In this document: in pieces, positions 28,040-37,143 of the stretch | Position numbering within the stretch: position 1 is the stretch's first letter | Layout: every line of letters begins with the position of its first letter | Assembly (NCBI RefSeq): GCF_029360585.1 | Contig: NZ_JAQZSJ010000002.1 | Coordinates: 248,001-312,000, forward strand | From: Cohnella caldifontis | Lineage (GTDB): Bacteria; Bacillota; Bacilli; Paenibacillales; Paenibacillaceae | Reading direction: 5' to 3' | Length of the DNA: 64,000 nt | Notes under the pieces: model-generated | What the model was told of the DNA's origin: nothing | Database searches by the model: none | Seen by the model: only the letters and a program-made list of their open reading frames with translations | Translations under genes and position numbers: made by a program

Positions 28040-29281
28040 TTAGGCTTCGTATTTGCGCATGATGACGGTCGCATTATGGCCGCCGAATCCGAAGGAATTC
28101 GACAACGCCGTGCGGATGTCCGCCTTGCGGGGCGCATTCGGCACGTAGTCGAGATCCAGCTCCGGATCCTGGCGATCCAGATTAATCGTCGGCGCGATCA
28201 CGCCGTTCTGCAGCGTCAGCGCCAAAATCACCGCCTCGATGCCGCCCGCGGCGCCGAGCAGATGCCCGGTCATCGACTTCGTCGAGCTCACCGCCAGCTT
28301 GTAGGCGTGGTCGCCGAACGTCGTCTTGATCGCGGTGGTCTCGGATTTGTCGCCGACCGGCGTCGAGGTTCCGTGCGCGTTGATGTATCCGATTTCTTCC
28401 GGTGCGATGCCGGCGTCCTTGATCGCCCTCGCCATGCAGCGGGCCGCTCCGTCCGGATCCGGCTCCACCATGTCGTAAGCGTCGCCGCTCATGCCGTAGC
28501 CGATGACTTCGGCGTATATATGGGCGCCGCGCCCCAGGGCATGTTCCAAGCTTTCCAAGATCAGAACGCCGGAGCCTTCGCCCATGACGAAGCCGTCGCG
28601 GTCCACGTCGAACGGCCGGCTCGCTTTCTCCGGTTCGTCGTTGCGGGTGCTCATCGCCCGCATCGAGCAGAACCCGGCCATCGCCATCGGCCGAACCGTC
28701 GCTTCGGCGCCGCCGCAGATCATCGCGTCGGCGTCGCCGCGCTGGATCATCCGGAACGAATCGCCGATGGAATGCGTTCCCGTGGCGCAGGCCGTCACGG
28801 TGGTCGTGTTCGGGCCTTTGGCGCCGGTGATCATGGAAATTTGGCCGCTGGCCATGTTGGCGATCATCATCGGGATGAAGAACGGGCTGACGCGGCGCGG
28901 TCCTCTCTCCAGGAGAAGGCTGTGCTGCTCTTCCCACGTGCCCAATCCGCCGATGCCCGAGCCGACGCTGACGCCGACGCGGTCCGACTCGGCGTTCGAA
29001 CCGATTTCGAGTCCGGAATCCTTCAGCGCCATCAAGCTCGCGGCCGCGGCGAATTGCACGAACCGGTCCATTTTGCGCGCGTTTTTCTTATCCAAACCGT
29101 ACGCTTCGGGATCCCAGTTCTTGATCTCCGCCGCGATTTTGGTCGTATAGTCGGAAGTATCGAAAGCTTCGATCCGGCTGACGCCCGACTTGCCCGCCAG
29201 CAGGTTGTTCCAAAAAGTCCGTATATCCGAACCGAGGGAAGTCACGACTCCCATCCCGGTAACGACGACGCGTTGTGCCAA
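28040..29281 (-). CDS. fabF: 3-oxoacyl-ACP synthase II
   Basis: Elongating condensing enzyme of type II fatty acid synthesis. 413 residues with the Cys-His-His triad: Cys in [14 protein letters not shown], His in [12 protein letters not shown], His in [14 protein letters not shown]. Start TTG 29281 follows GAGGTG by 8 nt. It lies directly downstream of acpP. Confidence 0.97.
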   Translation of the reverse strand: MAQRVVVTGMGVVTSLGSDIRTFWNNLLAGKSGVSRIEAFDTSDYTTKIAAEIKNWDPEAYGLDKKNARKMDRFVQFAAAASLMALKDSGLEIGSNAESDRVGVSVGSGIGGLGTWEEQHSLLLERGPRRVSPFFIPMMIANMASGQISMITGAKGPNTTTVTACATGTHSIGDSFRMIQRGDADAMICGGAEATVRPMAMAGFCSMRAMSTRNDEPEKASRPFDVDRDGFVMGEGSGVLILESLEHALGRGAHIYAEVIGYGMSGDAYDMVEPDPDGAARCMARAIKDAGIAPEEIGYINAHGTSTPVGDKSETTAIKTTFGDHAYKLAVSSTKSMTGHLLGAAGGIEAVILALTLQNGVIAPTINLDRQDPELDLDYVPNAPRKADIRTALSNSFGFGGHNATVIMRKYEA

Positions 29282-29354
29282 AACGGTTTCACCTCTTCGG
29301 GGTAAAAGACGCTCGAATGTGGAGAGGTCCCGTCTTCCAACGGGACCGCGACCA

Positions 29355-29588
29355 TTACGAATGAGATTGTATGTAATTTACGACTTCTCCCACCGTTGTG
29401 ATCTTCTCTGCATCCTCGTCGGAAATCTCCAAGTCGAATTCGTCTTCGAGCTCCATCACGAGTTCTACCACGTCGAGAGAGTCAGCGCCCAAGTCGTCTT
29501 TGAAGGATGCTTCGGCGGTTACTTCCGCCTCTTCCACTCCCAGGCGTTCGACGACGATGCGTTTCACGCGCTCATAAACATCGGACAT
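29355..29588 (-). CDS. acpP: Acyl carrier protein
   Basis: 77 residues, acidic. The phosphopantetheine Ser is in [19 protein letters not shown] 29588 follows GGGAGGTG; the frame extends 3 codons upstream without need. Confidence 0.98.
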   Translation of the reverse strand: MSDVYERVKRIVVERLGVEEAEVTAEASFKDDLGADSLDVVELVMELEDEFDLEISDEDAEKITTVGEVVNYIQSHS

Positions 29589-29719
29589 CCGGTTCACCTC
29601 CCTTAACGTATTATACGTGAATCATGGACAAAAAGCCATAGAAGCAAGCGTATACGGAAATCGCCCGAAATGCAAGTCCCGCCGGACGAGGAGGGTCATG
29701 GCAAGCCCGGCGGTTCCGC

Positions 29720-30472
29720 TTACATGTACATGCCGCCGTCGACGTGGATCGTCTGACCCGTCATGTACGAGGAAGCGTCGGACGCGAGGTACACCACCGC
29801 GGAGGCGATTTCCTCCGGCCGGCCGACCCGGCCCAGCGGAATGTCCTTCTCCAGCTTCTCCTTCATATCGGGAGGCAGCTTGTCGGTCATGTCGGTGGCG
29901 ATGAATCCCGGAGCTACGGCGTTGACGGTGATGCCGCGGGAGGCCAGCTCCTTCGCCGCGGATTTGGTCAGGCCGATGACGCCGGCTTTGGAGGCGACGT
30001 AGTTCGCCTGCCCCGGGTTGCCGAGCGCGCCGACGACGGACGAGATGTTGATGATGCGGCCGGACCGCTGCTTCATCATGGAGCGCGTCACGGCTTTGAT
30101 GCCGTTGAACACGCCTTTGAGGTTCGTCTCGATGACCTCGTCGAACTCTTCTTCCTTCATCCGCATGATTAGGTTGTCACGGGTAATGCCGGCGTTATTC
30201 ACCAGGATGTCCAGCTTGCCGAACGCCTCCAGCGCCTGGGCGACCATGGCTTCGAATTCGGCGGCTTTGCCGACGTTCGCCTTGATCATGACCGCCTTGC
30301 GTCCGAGCGCTTCGATCGCTTTCACCGTCTCGGCCGCAGCCGCTTCGCTGCCGGCATAGTTCACGGCGACGTCGGCGCCCGCTTCCGCCAGCGCGACGGC
30401 GATCGCGCGGCCGATGCCCCGCGACGCGCCCGTCACGAGGGCGGCCTTGCCCGTCAAATCCCACATGGCCAT
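29720..30472 (-). CDS. fabG: 3-oxoacyl-ACP reductase
   Basis: NADPH-dependent short-chain dehydrogenase. 250 residues: [15 protein letters not shown] cofactor motif, [10 protein letters not shown], catalytic Ser in [25 protein letters not shown] with Tyr and Lys, and the C-terminal [16 protein letters not shown] 30472 follows AAGGAGG. It is separated from fabD by a 52-bp repeat array although both lie in one direction. Confidence 0.97.
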   Translation of the reverse strand: MAMWDLTGKAALVTGASRGIGRAIAVALAEAGADVAVNYAGSEAAAAETVKAIEALGRKAVMIKANVGKAAEFEAMVAQALEAFGKLDILVNNAGITRDNLIMRMKEEEFDEVIETNLKGVFNGIKAVTRSMMKQRSGRIINISSVVGALGNPGQANYVASKAGVIGLTKSAAKELASRGITVNAVAPGFIATDMTDKLPPDMKEKLEKDIPLGRVGRPEEIASAVVYLASDASSYMTGQTIHVDGGMYM

Positions 30473-30876
30473 GGGGAGACCTCCTTGGAAAATGGTTTGG
30501 TTGCAAGTTATTGAGGGGTTGGAATTAAGCCGGTGTGGCAGGCTGAATCCGCCGATACTACCCGCGTTGGCGGGGTTTAAGTCGGTAAAACCGACTTAAC
30601 CGACCGTCGTACCCCGCGTGTATGGAGTTTAAGTCGGTAGAAACGGCTTAAACGTCCATCGTACCCTGCATCCGCAGGAGTTAAGTCGGCGGAACCGACT
30701 TAAACGACCGCTGTATCCCGCGTCTGCAAGGTTTAAGTCGGTAGAAACGGCTTAAACGTCCGCCCAGCCGACCGATTGCAGGGTTTAAGCCTGCGTGGCA
30801 GACTTAATCAGCCACAGCACCCCAAGTCAGCAGGGTTTAAGCCTGCTTTGGGCGGCGTTTAAACCGATGCGCCGTT
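30473..30876. repeat. 52-bp tandem array inside the fabD-fabG gap
   Basis: The TTAAG anchors of seven units lie at 30525, 30577, 30629, 30681, 30733, 30785 and 30837, exactly 52 bp apart. Each unit has a hairpin: TTTAAGTCGGT with ACCGACTTAA in the middle units, TTAAGCCTGC with a CAG(A)CTTAA partner at the fabD side. A further TTAAGCC lies over the fabD stop codon. If the operon is read through, the mRNA carries these hairpins. Confidence 0.92.
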
Positions 30877-31800
30877 TTAAGCCTGCCCCAGCGCAGCGGC
30901 TGCCGTGTTCACCGACACGACTTGCACGGTCTTGTCGATTTTGCGGATCAGCCCCGCCAGCACGGTGCCGGAGCCGATTTCCACGAACGTATCGACGCTT
31001 TGTCCGACCAGATAGCGGACGGTCTCTTCCCAGAGCACCGGGGAGACGACCTGCTTCACCAGCAGTTCGCGAATGGCCGCGCCGTCCGTAACGGGTTGCG
31101 CGTGCACGTTCGCCACGACCGGCACCTCGGCATCGCGGAATTCCGCTTTCGCCAGTTCCCCGGATAAGCGGTCCGCCGCGGGCTGCATCAGCGAAGAGTG
31201 GAACGGCCCGCTGACTTCCAGCGGAATGACGCGTTTGGCCCCGGCTTCCTTGCCCCGCTCGCCGACGGCCGCCACTCCGGCTGCCGTGCCCGATACGACG
31301 ATTTGTCCCGGGCAGTTGACGTTGGCCAATTCCACAAGCCCGGCGTTCGCCGAGACGTCGCGGCACAGCGCCTCCAGCGGCTCGCGTTCCGCGCCGAGCA
31401 CCGCCGCCATGGCACCTTGCCCGCCGGGCACGGCCTGCTCCATGAACAAGCCGCGCGCCCGCACGAGACGCACCGCGTCCTCGAAGCCCAGCACGCCGGC
31501 CGCCACCAGCGCGCTGTATTCGCCCAGGCTGTGCCCTGCCACGTAATCGGGTTTTACGCCTTGCGCCTTATAAACTTCCCACAGCGCCACGCTGGTCGTC
31601 AGAAGGGCCGGCTGCGTCAAAGCGGTCTGCCGCAGTTCTTCTTCCGGACCCTCGAAAATCGTCTTGCTCAGCGGGAACCCGAGAGCGGCGTCCGCGCGGT
31701 CGAAAATCTCCTTCGCCGCCGGCGACGTCTCGTAGGCGTCCTTCCCCATGCCGACCGCTTGCGCGCCTTGGCCGGGGAATACGAATGCGATTTTGCTCAC
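30877..31800 (-). CDS. fabD: Malonyl-CoA:ACP transacylase
   Basis: 307 residues: IAFVFPGQGAQAVGMG start, catalytic Ser in GHSLGEYSALVAAG, catalytic His in SGPFHSSLM. GTG 31800 follows GGGAGGAG; the longer frame to 31860 is not supported. The stop codon lies inside the last TTAAG motif of the adjoining repeat. Confidence 0.96.
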   Translation of the reverse strand: MSKIAFVFPGQGAQAVGMGKDAYETSPAAKEIFDRADAALGFPLSKTIFEGPEEELRQTALTQPALLTTSVALWEVYKAQGVKPDYVAGHSLGEYSALVAAGVLGFEDAVRLVRARGLFMEQAVPGGQGAMAAVLGAEREPLEALCRDVSANAGLVELANVNCPGQIVVSGTAAGVAAVGERGKEAGAKRVIPLEVSGPFHSSLMQPAADRLSGELAKAEFRDAEVPVVANVHAQPVTDGAAIRELLVKQVVSPVLWEETVRYLVGQSVDTFVEIGSGTVLAGLIRKIDKTVQVVSVNTAAAALGQA

Positions 31801-31832
31801 TTGATCTCCTCCCGTAAGTTCGGCCGCGCTCC

Positions 31833-32825
31833 TTACAGAACGAGCGCCGACGCTCCCCAAGTCAGTCCTCCGCCGAAGCCGACGAGCAGCAGCGTGTCGC
31901 CGGTTTTCGCCCGGCCCTCCTCCACCGCTTCCGCAAGGGCGATCGGGATGGAAGCCGCGGAAACGTTCCCGTACCGGTCAAGGTTGACCATGGCTTTGTC
32001 TTCGGACAAGCCCAGGCGTTCCAAAGCGGCTTGCACGATGCGGATGTTCGCTTGATGGGGGACGAGCAGATCGATGTCCGCCTTGGCCAGGCCCGCCTTA
32101 TCGAGCGCTTCTTCGGCGGCGCTGCCCATCACCCGGACGGCGAACTTGAACACGTCGCGGCCGTTCATTTCGAGAAAATGCTTTTTGTCCGCGACCGACT
32201 GTTCGGTCGCAGGCAAGCGGGACCCCCCGCCGCAAATGCGCAGCAACTCGCCGCCGGATCCGTCCGCGCCCAGCACGAACGACCGGAAGCCGCGGCCCTC
32301 CGGCACCTCGCCGACGACGACCGCGCCGGCCCCGTCGCCGAACAGGATGCAGGTATTGCGGTCCGTGTAGTCCGTGATGCGGGACAGCGTCTCCGCCCCG
32401 ACCACGAGAATGCGGCGGTACATGCCCGTCTTCACGAAGCTCGCCGCCGTCGCCAATCCGTAGATGAATCCGGAGCAGGCGGCGGACAAATCGAACGCGG
32501 CCGCTTGCTTGGCGCCGAGGCGATCCTGCAGCAGGCAAGCGGTCGACGGGAAGAACATGTCCGGCGTGATCGTGGCCACGATGATCAAATCCAGCTGATC
32601 GGCCGTCAGGCCGGCCGCCGCCAGCGCCCGCACGGACGCCTCGTAAGCCAGGTCGGAGCTGGCCTGGGCCGGTTCCGCGATGCGCCGCTCCCGAATCCCC
32701 GTCCGCGTGACGATCCATTCATCGTTCGTTTCGACCATTTGCTCCAGATCCTTGTTCGTCAATCGGCGTTCCGGCACGTACTTGCCCGTCCCCAGAATGC
32801 CGACGGCAGTTTCCCTCATTCCCAT
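31833..32825 (-). CDS. fabH: 3-oxoacyl-ACP synthase III
   Basis: Initiates fatty acid synthesis from acyl-CoA and malonyl-ACP. 330 residues: Cys in DLSAACSGFIYGL, His in LLVPHQANIRI, and the third-residue region with YGNVSAASIP. Starts MGMRETAVGILGTGKYVPER; ATG 32825 or 32819. It begins 3 nt after the plsX stop. Confidence 0.97.
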   Translation of the reverse strand: MGMRETAVGILGTGKYVPERRLTNKDLEQMVETNDEWIVTRTGIRERRIAEPAQASSDLAYEASVRALAAAGLTADQLDLIIVATITPDMFFPSTACLLQDRLGAKQAAAFDLSAACSGFIYGLATAASFVKTGMYRRILVVGAETLSRITDYTDRNTCILFGDGAGAVVVGEVPEGRGFRSFVLGADGSGGELLRICGGGSRLPATEQSVADKKHFLEMNGRDVFKFAVRVMGSAAEEALDKAGLAKADIDLLVPHQANIRIVQAALERLGLSEDKAMVNLDRYGNVSAASIPIALAEAVEEGRAKTGDTLLLVGFGGGLTWGASALVL

Positions 32826-32828
32826 CTC

Positions 32829-33818
32829 TCACTTTCCGCTGAATTCGCTTTTGATCGCGTCGATCAGGCCGCCCGCCAGCGCGCTGCGCGTCTGGCGGAT
32901 CGCGATCTTCATCGCCCGGGCGTTGGACGAGCCGTGCCCTTTGACGACCAGACCGTTCAAGCCCAGCAAGGGCGCGCCGTTATATTCGTTGTAATCCATT
33001 TTATCCCGGATGCGGCGGAAAGCCGGCTTCAGGATGGCGGCTCCGATCTTGGACGTCACAGTAGCGGTGAGTTCCCGCTTCAGCAATTTGAAAATCGCTT
33101 CCGCCGTGCCCTCGATCGCTTTGAGCATGATATTGCCCGAAAACCCGTCGCAGACGATAATGTCGCAGACGCCGTACAGCACGTCCCGCGCTTCCACGTT
33201 GCCGACGAAATGGATCGGGGCCTGCTCCAGCAGCTCGAACGCGGCTTTGCTTTGTTCGTTGCCCTTGGCCGCTTCCGTCCCGACGTTGAGCAAGCCGACG
33301 CGCGGCCTCTCGATACCGTGCGCCTTCTGGCGGTAAAGGCTGCCCATCAGGCCGTATTGAAGCAAATGCTCGGGTTTGGCGTCCATGTTCGCCCCGAGAT
33401 CGAGCGCCAGCAAGCCGGCATCGTCGATCGTCGGCAGCATCGGGGCCAGGCCCGGACGCTCGATGCCCGGCAGCCTGCCGACCACGAGCAAGCCCGTCGC
33501 CATCAGCGCGCCGGTGTTGCCGGCCGAAATCATGGCGTCGGCGGCGCCTTCCTTTACCATCCGTCCCGCGACGACCATGGAAGATCCCGTCTTGCGGCGG
33601 ACGGCCCGCACGGGTTCGTCATCCGCTTCGATCACTTCCGGCGCTTCCTCGATCGATACGTTCTTGGGAACGCCGGCGCCGAGCAGGGGTTGGATCCGGT
33701 CTTTCTGTCCTACTAACGTGAAATGAGTGTCCGTCCACTCGGAAGCCGCCTGCAAAACCGCTTCGACCGGGGCCTGCGGCGCGTGATCGCCGCCCATGGC
33801 GTCAACGGCGATTTTCAC
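32829..33818 (-). CDS. plsX: Phosphate acyltransferase PlsX
   Basis: Makes acyl-phosphate from acyl-ACP for phospholipid synthesis. 329 residues starting (V)KIAVDAMGGDHAPQAPVEA, with MISAGNTGALMATG and VCDGFSGNIMLKAIEGT. GTG 33818 follows AAGGAGG. It overlaps the end of fapR by 17 bp. Confidence 0.96.
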   Translation of the reverse strand: MKIAVDAMGGDHAPQAPVEAVLQAASEWTDTHFTLVGQKDRIQPLLGAGVPKNVSIEEAPEVIEADDEPVRAVRRKTGSSMVVAGRMVKEGAADAMISAGNTGALMATGLLVVGRLPGIERPGLAPMLPTIDDAGLLALDLGANMDAKPEHLLQYGLMGSLYRQKAHGIERPRVGLLNVGTEAAKGNEQSKAAFELLEQAPIHFVGNVEARDVLYGVCDIIVCDGFSGNIMLKAIEGTAEAIFKLLKRELTATVTSKIGAAILKPAFRRIRDKMDYNEYNGAPLLGLNGLVVKGHGSSNARAMKIAIRQTRSALAGGLIDAIKSEFSGK

Positions 33819-34407
33819 GGGCTTCGCCTCCTTCTTGATGATGTTCGCCTGCCGAACGGTAAATGACGAAATTGCCTTGAAACACCATTTCTTCCCCAAC
33901 GTAAGTGAACACTTCGACTTTCGCCTTGCCCTTCGCTCCCCCTCCGGAGCGAACGTAGGCTTTGGCGATGCACTTCTCGCCCAGCCGCGCCGGACGGATG
34001 AACCGGATATCGGCGGACGAAGTCAGCGCGATTTCGTCGTTGATCACGGCCACGGCCAGCGAGTTCGCCTGGGCGAACACATGATGCCCGCGGGCGATTC
34101 CGCTGCGCGAAAACACATGCTCCTGGCCGATTTCGAAAATCGAGATGCCGCTCCGGTCGAGCTGCAGATCGACGACTTCGCCGATCACCTCGTGCAGCGG
34201 CAGCGATTTGACGGAATCGTGGGAACGCTCCGCGATCATCTTCAGCCTTTCGCGGAGCTCCGGGATGGCCAGTTCGAGACGGTCCAGACGGATCGTCTGG
34301 ATGCTGACCTTGAGCAAACGGGTGAGCTCGCGGTCGGTCAGAAACGGGTTTTCCTCGAGCAGCTTGGTCAACTGCTGGTGACGCTCGCGTTTCGGAACTC
34401 GTTCCAA
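33802..34407 (-). CDS. fapR: Lipid-biosynthesis repressor FapR
   Basis: Malonyl-CoA-sensing repressor of fatty acid and phospholipid genes. 201 residues: N-terminal HTH (FLTDRELTRLLKVSIQTIRLDRLEL), linker, and a hot-dog effector domain (QEHVFSRSGIARGHHVFAQANSLAVAVINDE, SADIRF). TTG 34407 aligns with the Bacillus start; GTG 34416 is an alternative. A FapR-box-like dyad lies in its own promoter, and plsX-fabH-fabD-fabG follow. Confidence 0.95.
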   Translation of the reverse strand: MERVPKRERHQQLTKLLEENPFLTDRELTRLLKVSIQTIRLDRLELAIPELRERLKMIAERSHDSVKSLPLHEVIGEVVDLQLDRSGISIFEIGQEHVFSRSGIARGHHVFAQANSLAVAVINDEIALTSSADIRFIRPARLGEKCIAKAYVRSGGGAKGKAKVEVFTYVGEEMVFQGNFVIYRSAGEHHQEGGEARENRR

Positions 34408-34448
34408 ACTTGCCACCGCTTTCTCAAAAGGTCGATTTTGCAAGCAGA

Positions 34449-34467
34449 TTATGATACCTGGTGCTAA
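34449..34467 (-). promoter_or_regulatory. FapR operator
   Basis: On the minus strand TTAGCACC, A, GGTATCATAA: an imperfect dyad close to the known TTAGTACC-type FapR box. It starts 6 nt after the -10, over the expected transcription start. Confidence 0.65.
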
Positions 34468-34472
34468 CCTCG

Positions 34473-34501
34473 AGTATAAAGAAAAACGCGCCCGCACGCA
34501 A
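34473..34501 (-). promoter_or_regulatory. fapR operon promoter
   Basis: TTGCGT (34501-34496), 17-nt spacer, TATACT (34478-34473) on the minus strand, about 65 nt before the fapR start. Confidence 0.65.
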
Positions 34502-34569
34502 CGGCGACAGACCTTGGCGGATTGAGCAATCCGGGCCGTTCGCCGCCCTGTCGGGCGCGTCAACCTTGA

Positions 34570-34743
34570 TTATTGTTTGATGACTTCGCGGGATTTGTAG
34601 GTGCCGCATACTTTGCATACGCGATGCGCCAGTTTCAGCTCGCCGCATTGATCGCATTTCACCATGCCCGGAACGACCAGTTTGAAGTGCGTCCGGCGCT
34701 TGTTTTTGCGGGATTTCGATGTTTTTCCAAAAGGTACTGCCAT
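34570..34743 (-). CDS. rpmF: 50S ribosomal protein L32
   Basis: 57 residues: [20 protein letters not shown] start and a zinc ribbon made of CDQCG and CKVCG. ATG 34743 follows AAGGAGGTGG. It lies between the DUF177 gene and fapR, the common yceD-rpmF-plsX context. Confidence 0.97.
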   Translation of the reverse strand: MAVPFGKTSKSRKNKRRTHFKLVVPGMVKCDQCGELKLAHRVCKVCGTYKSREVIKQ

Positions 34744-34848
34744 GTTCCCACCTCCTTACCCTGCTATCCGTTCCTTGCGGAAACGGCGTTGTCGGCCATC
34801 CGGCTTGCCGGGGCGCCCGATAAGGGAGCCGAAGCCGTTTTTGCTCGT

Positions 34849-35361
34849 TCATTCGTTGCGGAACCAGTTCTGCAGCGCTTCAAGGCGCGGATCGATGCGA
34901 TCGGTCTTGCAGGCGCAGGACTGTTCGTTCCGATTGGTGCCGCATTCCGGACACAAGCCTTTGCAGTCTTCCTTGCACAGAGGCGCGAGCGGCAAATTCA
35001 CCACCAGCTCTTCTTCCAGGAAAGGACGCAGATCGATCCGCTCTTCCGTCACCGGCACGAAATCGTCTTCTTCGCCCGGCTCCGGATCGCCTTCCTTCAT
35101 TACCTGGAACTGTTCCTCGAAGGGAATGGCGAACGTCTCGTCAATCGGAGTCAAGCAGCGCGAGCACAGCAGCCGAAGCTTGCAGCGAAGCTCGCCGTTC
35201 ACGAGGATCCTTCGGTTCGACGCCTGAGCGGTCAGACGGTATTCCAGGGGACCGAGCGGAAAGACGTCGCGCGAGCCTTCGAACAACTCCGCTACGTCGA
35301 CGGAACCCTGCAGCTCCACGGGCTGTTGCCGGGAGAGCAGCTCTTGGACACGTAGAATCAT
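34849..35361 (-). CDS. DUF177 / YceD-family protein
   Basis: 170 residues. The family motif LLCSRCLTPIDETF is present, and the C-terminus carries LAPLCKEDCKGLCPECGTN and SCAC, possible metal ligands. Family members are linked to rRNA or L32 maturation in plants and bacteria. ATG 35361 follows GGAGTG. Located just upstream of rpmF, as is usual. Confidence 0.93.
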   Translation of the reverse strand: MILRVQELLSRQQPVELQGSVDVAELFEGSRDVFPLGPLEYRLTAQASNRRILVNGELRCKLRLLCSRCLTPIDETFAIPFEEQFQVMKEGDPEPGEEDDFVPVTEERIDLRPFLEEELVVNLPLAPLCKEDCKGLCPECGTNRNEQSCACKTDRIDPRLEALQNWFRNE

Positions 35362-35489
35362 AAGGATCACTCCAAACAAACAAAAGTTATTATATCGAGA
35401 TTGGGCGCCATTTGTCAATGATGCGTTTTCTCGAGAGGCGGGGCCGTGATATAGTCGAGATATCGTCGTTTGTGGAAAGGAGCCGCAAC

Positions 35490-36722
35490 ATGCGAACGGT
35501 CGGCCTTGTCGTGGAATACAATCCGTTCCATAACGGTCATCTCTATCATTTGCAGCAATCCTTAAAAATAACGGGAGCGGATGCGGTCGTCGCCGTCATG
35601 AGCGGAAACTTCCTGCAGCGGGGCGAACCGGCGGTGGTCGGCAAATGGGCGCGGGCGGAGATGGCCTTGCGGGCGGGGTGCGACTTGGTGCTGGAGCTGC
35701 CCGTCGCTTACAGCGCCCAACCGGCGCAATGGTTCGCCTACGGCGCGGTCGCCGTATTGGATGCTTGCGGCGTCGTAGATGCGCTCTGCTTCGGCAGCGA
35801 GAGCGGCGACTTGGCGTCGCTGGACGCGGTCGCGGGCCTGCTTGCGGACGAGCCCGAGGCGCTGGCCCGGGAGCTGAACGCGCGCCTGCGGCAGGGCATG
35901 CCGTATCCGTCGGCCTATACGGCGGCTGCGGGGCAGTTGCTGGCGGCGAGGGGCATGGCCGATCTCGCGTTTTCTTTGGAACAGCCGAACCATACGCTGG
36001 GCTTGCATTATTTGATCGCGCTGCGGCAGCTGAAGAGCCGGATCGTCCCCTACTCCGTCCGGCGGGAGAAAGCCGGGTACAACCAGGCCGACGTCACCGA
36101 CGCGGCCATCGCCAGCGCCACGGCTTTGCGGAAGTTGATCGCGGAGACCGGCTCGTGGGACGCGATCGCGCCCTTCGTTCCTTCCTATGCTTTGGAGATC
36201 CTGCGCCGCGAAGCGGAGGCGGGCCGCGCGCCCGTCGACTGGGAGTCGTTCGCCCGCCCGCTGTTCCACGAGCTGCTGCGGCTTCCGCCGAAGGAGCTGG
36301 CCGAGTACGCCGAGGTGTCCGAAGGCTTGGAGCACCGGATCCGGCGGGCGGCTGGCGAACTTACGGAATGGCGGGTCGCGGAGTTGCTGGAACGCCTGAA
36401 AACGAAGCGCTACACCCGCACGAAGCTGCAGCGCACGCTGCTCCGCATTTTGCTGGGCCACCGCAAGGAATGGCTTACGCGCGAACGGCTGTCGGCCGGC
36501 GTCGAGTACCTGCGCGTGCTTGGGTTTACCGAGCGGGGACGGCAGCTGCTGGCGGACATGCGGAAGCGGGCGTCGGTCCCCGTCGTGCATTCCGCCGCGC
36601 GGGGAGACTGGGCGTATCTGGCGATGGACGCCCGCGCGTCCGCGGTGTACGCGCAGGCGTTCCGCAAGCCGGACCCGGCTGACGCGATGCGGGATTTCCG
36701 GCAGCCTCCCATTCGAGCGTAA
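35490..36722 (+). CDS. tmcAL: tRNA(Met) cytidine acetate ligase TmcAL (YlbM)
   Basis: Forms N4-acetylcytidine at the wobble base of elongator tRNA-Met from acetate and ATP. 410 residues: nucleotidyltransferase start VGLVVEYNPFHNGHLYHL (HxGH motif), VMSGNFLQRGEPAVVGKWARAEMAL, and the middle signature FGSESGD. ATG 35490 follows GGAAAGGAG. Divergent from the DUF177 gene; the ylbJ neighbourhood is typical. Confidence 0.95.
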   Translation: MRTVGLVVEYNPFHNGHLYHLQQSLKITGADAVVAVMSGNFLQRGEPAVVGKWARAEMALRAGCDLVLELPVAYSAQPAQWFAYGAVAVLDACGVVDALCFGSESGDLASLDAVAGLLADEPEALARELNARLRQGMPYPSAYTAAAGQLLAARGMADLAFSLEQPNHTLGLHYLIALRQLKSRIVPYSVRREKAGYNQADVTDAAIASATALRKLIAETGSWDAIAPFVPSYALEILRREAEAGRAPVDWESFARPLFHELLRLPPKELAEYAEVSEGLEHRIRRAAGELTEWRVAELLERLKTKRYTRTKLQRTLLRILLGHRKEWLTRERLSAGVEYLRVLGFTERGRQLLADMRKRASVPVVHSAARGDWAYLAMDARASAVYAQAFRKPDPADAMRDFRQPPIRA

Positions 36723-37143
36723 TCGCGGAAAGAGCGGGCGAGTTCCCGCTCGCCCCTCCGCTCGTCCGCTCAACCGTAAATTTTGACCCTGCAGCCTGCT
36801 CGACCCTCAACTCATCCGCTCTATCTCCAACATTTGAGCCATATGCCCACTCGACCCTCCGCTCATCCGTTTCAGCCACAAACCTTGTACCTACAGCTTA
36901 CTCGCCCCGCCACTCAGGCGCTCTGACTGCATTTTACCAATGATTCAGCCCGGACCGGGTTTGCGGGTGGAACCATGCGGCTTCTGCGCATTATTCGGTC
37001 TAGTTCGAGGGTTACGTCCGGAATCAGGAGACTTCGGCGCATTGTTCGGCCTGGCCGTGCATTTCCTCCCGGGCGGACAAGTGGTCTAACGGTCGGCCAA
37101 GCCGCGTACATTGTAGGGAATTCCACCAAAGGAGACCGCTGCG
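36723..37143. repeat. tmcAL-ylbJ gap with two short 50-51-bp arrays
   Basis: The first array has four units anchored on CTCG(A/C)CCCTC at 36749, 36799, 36850 and 36901 (50, 51, 51 bp). The second has two units anchored on CTTC(T/G)GCGCATT at 36981 and 37032 (51 bp). No convincing promoter was picked out. The last 60 bp hold the ylbJ ribosome site. Confidence 0.8.

Noticed and set aside
30525-30876. Possible CRISPR or multiple terminators
   Set aside because: Units are conserved along their full length and lack T-runs after the stems.
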